Both the position numbers and the translations under genes were made by a program. Under the pieces are notes generated by a model that worked only from the letters and a program-made list of their open reading frames with translations, was not told the origin of the DNA and searched no databases. From assembly GCA_048213135.1 (NCBI GenBank), contig PS015010.1, forward strand, positions 1,240,001-1,304,000: a stretch of 64,000 nt of DNA. Reading direction: 5' to 3'. Source of the stretch: Reclinomonas americana ATCC 50394. Its lineage: Eukaryota; Jakobida; Jakobea; Jakobida. Shown here in pieces: positions 59,922-64,000 of this stretch (its first letter is position 1; each line of letters opens with the position of its first letter).

Positions 59922-61148
59922 ATGAAAAATGAATTTACCCGTCGCCTGTCGGAAATGAAAACAGAGCAGGAATTGCTGTTGCAAAGGCCCAATGAAAAGC
60001 AAAAAAGTAACAACGGACTTTATCATCGCTATATACACCCCGTTCTTACAGCAGCCCATGTGCCGCTCAACTGGAGATACGACCTTGATGAACAGACCAA
60101 CCCCTACCTGATGCAGCGTTTCGGCATCAATGCCGTACTGAACGCCGGTGCTATTAAATGGAAAGGAAGGTATATACTCATGGCAAGAGTGGAAGGTTAC
60201 GACCGCAAATCGTTTTTTGCCATTGCGGAAAGCCCCAATGGTATCGACAACTTCCGTTTCTGGGACAGGCCCGTACAAATGCCGGAAACTGGTGAGCCCG
60301 ATACCAATATTTATGACATCCGCCTGGTGGAGCATGAAGACGGCTGGATATATGGATTGTTTTGTACAGAAAGAAGGGCGCCTGGCGTTCCGGAATCCGA
60401 TCAGTCGTCGGCCATTGCCCAATGCGGTATTGCCCGTACGAAAGACCTGCTCAACTGGGAACGGTTGCCCGATCTGCAAACACCATCGCCACAACAAAGG
60501 AACGTCGTGCTTCACCCTGAGTTTGTACAGGGCAAGTATGCTTTTTATACCCGCCCCCAGGACAGCTTCATCGATGCAGGCAAAGGAGGCGGTATCGGCT
60601 TCGGGCTGGCTGACAGTATGGAAAATGCCGTGATCGGCCGGGAGATCGTCATGGACAAAAGAATATACCACACCGTTTATGAACTGAAGAACGGACTGGG
60701 CCCTGCTCCCATCAAAACAGCAAAAGGATGGCTGCACATGGCGCATGGCGTACGCAACACCGCCGCCGGTTTGCGTTATGTACTCTACTTATTTCTTGCC
60801 GACCTGGAAGATCCTTCCATAGTAAGCCATAAGCCCGCCGGTTATTTTATGGCGCCCGAAGGTGAAGAAAGAACCGGAGATGTGTCGAATGTACTATTTT
60901 GCAATGGCTGGATCGAAGAAGAGAACGGCAATGTGCTCATCTATTACGCCTCATCAGATACGCGGATGCATGTGGCTGGCACCAGCATCAGCAGGCTGCT
61001 GGATTATGTGCTGAATACACCTGAAGATGCGTTGCGTTCATCCGGTTCCGTTAGTATCATTAACAGCATTATCGACAAAAACGCACAGCTGGAAGAAGAG
61101 CAAGATCAGCCATTGAACAATAAACCCATAGAGATATTCAATCCCTGA
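59922..61148 (+). CDS. GH130 4-O-beta-D-mannosyl-D-glucose phosphorylase
   Basis: A 408-residue cytoplasmic glycoside phosphorylase with a five-bladed beta-propeller. The catalytic acid is Asp132 in [10 protein letters not shown]. Conserved features: [27 protein letters not shown] (residues 66-92), GLFCTERR and [18 protein letters not shown]. It uses inorganic phosphate to split mannosyl-1,4-glucose into mannose-1-phosphate and glucose. The alternative GH130 reaction, on mannobiose or mannosyl-chitobiose, is less likely because of the linked epimerase. The stop overlaps the epimerase start (TGATG). Confidence 0.95.
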   Translation: MKNEFTRRLSEMKTEQELLLQRPNEKQKSNNGLYHRYIHPVLTAAHVPLNWRYDLDEQTNPYLMQRFGINAVLNAGAIKWKGRYILMARVEGYDRKSFFAIAESPNGIDNFRFWDRPVQMPETGEPDTNIYDIRLVEHEDGWIYGLFCTERRAPGVPESDQSSAIAQCGIARTKDLLNWERLPDLQTPSPQQRNVVLHPEFVQGKYAFYTRPQDSFIDAGKGGGIGFGLADSMENAVIGREIVMDKRIYHTVYELKNGLGPAPIKTAKGWLHMAHGVRNTAAGLRYVLYLFLADLEDPSIVSHKPAGYFMAPEGEERTGDVSNVLFCNGWIEEENGNVLIYYASSDTRMHVAGTSISRLLDYVLNTPEDALRSSGSVSIINSIIDKNAQLEEEQDQPLNNKPIEIFNP

Positions 61149-62359
61149 TGGCACATAACATACAGGAATACCTGCTGCAATTCAGGCAGGATGTGGACAA
61201 TGAACTGCAGTCCATCCTTGAATGGTGGATGAAAAATATGCCCGCGCCGGATGACGACGGGTTTCATGGCGGTATCAGTAACCACATGGAACCCCTCACT
61301 GATGCACCAAGGGGACTGGTGCTCAACAGCCGCATTCTCTGGACCTTCTCCGCCGCTTATATGCACCAGCCCGATCCCAGGTACCTTGTGATGGCCGAAA
61401 GGGCATTCCACTACCTGTTGCGGCATTTTGATGACAGGGAATACGGAGGCATGTACTGGTCGGTTGATAAAACCGGCGCACCGCTGGAAGACAAAAAGCA
61501 GGTGTATGGCATCGCTTTCTGCATTTACGGGCTCAGCGAATATTATCGTGCTGCACATGATGCCGTGGCGCTGGAAAAAGCAAAGGAATTATTTGCCCTG
61601 CTTGAACAACACAGTTACGACCCCGTGTACGGCGGCTATACAGAAGCCTGCTCCCGCGACTGGCAGCCCCTTGAAGATCTTCGCCTGAGCGATAAGGATG
61701 CCAATGAGAAAAAAAGCATGAACACACACCTTCATGTGCTCGAAGCTTACAGCAACCTTTTCTCTGTCTGGAAACACCCGGAACTACAGGAAGCCATTAT
61801 CAAATTACTCATCGTTTTCCGCGACAGGATCATCGATCACCGCCATCACCGGCAGCTGCTATTCTTCTCCCAAACATGGGAATCCCGCTCCCCTGTTGTT
61901 TCATTCGGTCATGATATTGAAGCGGCATGGTTGCTTCACGAAGCTGCCGTTACTGCCGGAGACGCTGGTCTTCTGACTTACTATAAAGAAAATGCTGTAC
62001 TTATGGCAGGTGGCGCACTGCAAGGCATCGATACCGATGGCGGACTCTGGTACGAGTACGACAGAACAGACAACAACTACAATTACGAAAAACACTGGTG
62101 GCCGCAGGCGGAAGCCATGGTTGGCTTTTTCAATGCCTGGCAGGTAAGCGGTAATGAAGCCTGGCTCTGGTGTTCAAGACAAAGTTGGGATTTTATACAG
62201 CGGTATATCCGCGACCAGGCAAACGGTGAATGGTTCTGGGGTATCGATGAAAAAGGCCAGCCCATGGAAAAAGAAAAAGCCGGGTTCTGGAAATGCCCTT
62301 ACCACAACGGCAGGGCCTGCATCGAGATCAGCAAACGCATTTCAAATTTATTATCCTGA
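61148..62359 (+). CDS. AGE-family cellobiose/mannobiose 2-epimerase
   Basis: A 403-residue cytoplasmic (alpha/alpha)6-barrel epimerase of the AGE family. Key residues: RGLVLNSRILWTFSAAY at 55-71 with the conserved Arg, His194/His196 in NTHLHVLEAY, His255 in SFGHDIEAAWLL and His386 in CPYHNGRACIEI. It converts the reducing-end mannose of beta-1,4-mannobiose to glucose, giving the mannosyl-glucose that GH130 splits. Its 1-base overlap with the preceding gene couples the two steps. Whether cellobiose is also a substrate cannot be told. Confidence 0.95.
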   Translation: MAHNIQEYLLQFRQDVDNELQSILEWWMKNMPAPDDDGFHGGISNHMEPLTDAPRGLVLNSRILWTFSAAYMHQPDPRYLVMAERAFHYLLRHFDDREYGGMYWSVDKTGAPLEDKKQVYGIAFCIYGLSEYYRAAHDAVALEKAKELFALLEQHSYDPVYGGYTEACSRDWQPLEDLRLSDKDANEKKSMNTHLHVLEAYSNLFSVWKHPELQEAIIKLLIVFRDRIIDHRHHRQLLFFSQTWESRSPVVSFGHDIEAAWLLHEAAVTAGDAGLLTYYKENAVLMAGGALQGIDTDGGLWYEYDRTDNNYNYEKHWWPQAEAMVGFFNAWQVSGNEAWLWCSRQSWDFIQRYIRDQANGEWFWGIDEKGQPMEKEKAGFWKCPYHNGRACIEISKRISNLLS

Positions 62360-62380
62360 TCTGTAACATAAACTTTTCCG

Positions 62381-63037
62381 ATGAAAAAAATATCGCTATT
62401 ATTATTGTTCGTTATGATCCTTACTGGTATGACTCCCGCGAAAAGAAAAAAAGTGATCTTCTTCGGTGACTCCATCACGCAGATGGGTGTTAACGCCGGG
62501 GGCTATATCGACCAGGTACAAAAAGCATTGGAGAAAAATAACGACCAGCGATACGAACTGACCGGGGCTGGTATTGGCGGCAATAAAGTGTACGACCTCT
62601 ACCTTAGATTAGAAGAGGATGTACTCGAAAAAAAGCCCGATATTGTTTTCATATACATCGGCATCAATGATGTGTGGCATAAGACCTCGGGCATTGGAAC
62701 GGATATTGAAAAGTACGAACGTTTTTATGTCGCCATCATCAAAAAACTGCAGGCCAGTAAAGTGAAAGTGGTACTGTGTACACCTTCGGTGATCGGGGAA
62801 AAGAAAAATGGCGCCAACCCGCAGGATAAGGACCTAGACGCCTATGCTGCCGTGATCCGCCGCCTCGCACAAACCTATACTTGTGCGCTGGCAGACCTGA
62901 GAGCCGCTTTTATTGCGTACGAGAACGCGAATAACACCACCGACAGCGAATCGGGCATATTAACTACAGACAGGGTGCATCTTAATGAAAAAGGGAACGG
63001 GCTTGTGGCGGCAGAAGTATTGAAAGTGCTGCAATAA
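62381..63037 (+). CDS. Secreted SGNH/GDSL-type esterase (second plus-strand accessory)
   Basis: A 218-residue protein with a short signal (1-20, ending TPA). SGNH blocks: Ser31 in FFGDSITQMG, GAGIGGNKVYDL, GINDVWHK and DRVHLNEKGNG (Asp/His). The likely job is to remove O-acetyl groups from mannan or its fragments in the periplasm. It lies 21 bases after the epimerase gene and 18 bases before a DctA-like transporter gene, so it is still within the operon. It is not closely similar to the minus-strand esterase: the block I motif is GDS, not GSS. Confidence 0.9.
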   Translation: MKKISLLLLFVMILTGMTPAKRKKVIFFGDSITQMGVNAGGYIDQVQKALEKNNDQRYELTGAGIGGNKVYDLYLRLEEDVLEKKPDIVFIYIGINDVWHKTSGIGTDIEKYERFYVAIIKKLQASKVKVVLCTPSVIGEKKNGANPQDKDLDAYAAVIRRLAQTYTCALADLRAAFIAYENANNTTDSESGILTTDRVHLNEKGNGLVAAEVLKVLQ

Positions 63038-63055
63038 TATCTATACGGGAAACTT

Positions 63056-64000
63056 ATGAAGTATCTGAAAGTACTGTACATACAGGTTTTGATCGGCATT
63101 GCGCTGGGCGCACTGGTGGGCTGGTTGTTCCCGGGATTCCATCCTACGGCTAAACTCATCAGCGAAACGTTCATTAATATGATCCGCATGGTGATCGCAC
63201 CGGTCATCTTTTTCACCATCGTTTCCGGTATAGCGGGAGCAGGCGATATGAAGAAGGTAGGCCGCGTTGGCGTAAAAGCGCTCATTTATTTTGAAGTGAT
63301 CACCACGCTGGCACTTATTATTGGACTGGTAACCGCCAATCTGGTAAAACCCGGTGCCGGCGTTTCTTTTACAGTCGCCACTGCCGATGCCAAAGTAACG
63401 GAAATCAGCAAACAGGCGCATGACTTCAACTGGGCGGAATTCTTCACCCATATTGTTCCCACCAACATCGTAGATGCATTTGCCAAAGGCGATATACTGC
63501 AAATCCTTTTTTTCAGTGTGCTGTTTGCTATTGGACTGAAGATGATGGGCGATACAGGCAAAAGTTTACTTGGCTCATTTGAAAAGATCAACCAGGTACT
63601 GTTCAACGTACTGAAGATGATCATGAAACTGAGCCCCATTGGCGCTTTCGGTGGTATGGCCTTTACCATCGGTAAATTCGGGTTCTCTACTTTTTATGTA
63701 CTGGGCAAACTATTATGTACATTCTACCTCACCGGTATACTATTCATTTTTGTTGTGCTGAACCTTGTGTGCAGGTATTACGGTATCAGCCTGTGGAAAC
63801 TGCTCGGTTATATCAGGGAAGAGATACTTGTGGTACTGGGCGCCAGCAGCAGCGAAGCCGTTCTTCCATCCGTTATGCAGAAACTTACGCATGCAGGTTG
63901 TGAAAAAGAAGTGGTAGGGCTGGTCATTCCTACCGGCTACAGTTTCAACCTCGACGGCACCACCATCTACCTCAGCATGAGTATTATCTTCCTGGCACAG
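63056..64000 (+). CDS. DctA/GltP-family dicarboxylate:cation symporter, cut by window edge
   Basis: 315 residues are visible, with no stop before the right edge. It has the signature LGASSSEAVLPSVMQKL (helical hairpin 1 serines) and the transport-domain motif IPTGYSFNLDGTTIYLSM. The N-terminal membrane helices fit the DAACS family, and the NLDGT motif favours a C4-dicarboxylate carrier over glutamate. It would import succinate, fumarate or malate with protons or sodium. It starts 18 bases after the esterase stop; a role in the mannan locus is not obvious. Confidence 0.9.
   Translation, partial: MKYLKVLYIQVLIGIALGALVGWLFPGFHPTAKLISETFINMIRMVIAPVIFFTIVSGIAGAGDMKKVGRVGVKALIYFEVITTLALIIGLVTANLVKPGAGVSFTVATADAKVTEISKQAHDFNWAEFFTHIVPTNIVDAFAKGDILQILFFSVLFAIGLKMMGDTGKSLLGSFEKINQVLFNVLKMIMKLSPIGAFGGMAFTIGKFGFSTFYVLGKLLCTFYLTGILFIFVVLNLVCRYYGISLWKLLGYIREEILVVLGASSSEAVLPSVMQKLTHAGCEKEVVGLVIPTGYSFNLDGTTIYLSMSIIFLAQ

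Overview
The window comes from a member of the Bacteroidota, most likely of the Chitinophagaceae or a close relative. I infer this from a SusC/SusD pair, several two-part TonB-dependent outer-membrane receptors with N-terminal carboxypeptidase-regulatory-like domains, the DUF3347 and DUF4142 families, and promoters of the form TAnnTTTG. Genus and species cannot be read from the sequence. There are no insertion sequences, phage genes or CRISPR arrays.

Layout: 1-9,000 holds a cut-off GT-C glycosyltransferase, lepA, secreted proteins of unknown role, an alpha/beta hydrolase, and a Tat-exported threonine-aldolase-like enzyme overlapping a GNAT acetyltransferase. 9,023-14,451 is a tight minus-strand run: flippase, methyltransferase, GT4 glycosyltransferase, cobalamin-type radical SAM protein. 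14,511-31,170 is mostly housekeeping: an inward-rectifier K+ channel, tpiA, a GlmU-like protein, rpmE2, yajQ, lgt, a bacilliredoxin, hsp20, arginine decarboxylase, and the rplT/rpmI/infC/thrS group, split here by rluF and a DUF4142 gene. 31,296-41,398 holds secreted proteins, a DUF3347-TonB receptor pair, an ABC-F protein, an OmpA-family protein and a MATE exporter. A 20-N assembly gap at 38,457-38,476 is preceded by about 125 bases that look like a sequencing artefact.

41,712 to the right edge is a glycan-use region. The core, on the plus strand from 49,904, is SusC, SusD, a surface glycan-binding protein, an alkaline-phosphatase-superfamily enzyme, a GH26 beta-mannanase, a sodium:solute symporter, a GH130 mannosylglucose phosphorylase, an AGE-family 2-epimerase, an SGNH esterase and the start of a DctA-like transporter. 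The minus strand diverges from it with an AraC-family regulator, a CE2-type esterase, another SGNH esterase, a tRNA-Arg(TCT), a GH31 glycosidase and an orphan PKD-like lipoprotein.

How they work together (inferred from families): esterases deacetylate mannan, GH26 cuts it, SusC/D and the binding protein import the oligosaccharides, and the symporter brings mannobiose into the cytoplasm. The epimerase converts it to mannosyl-glucose, and GH130 splits that with phosphate into mannose-1-phosphate and glucose. This is the phosphorolytic mannan route known from Bacteroides fragilis and Ruminococcus albus. The less expected parts are the phosphatase-like gene inside the operon and the duplicated 75-bp upstream element on either side of GH31.
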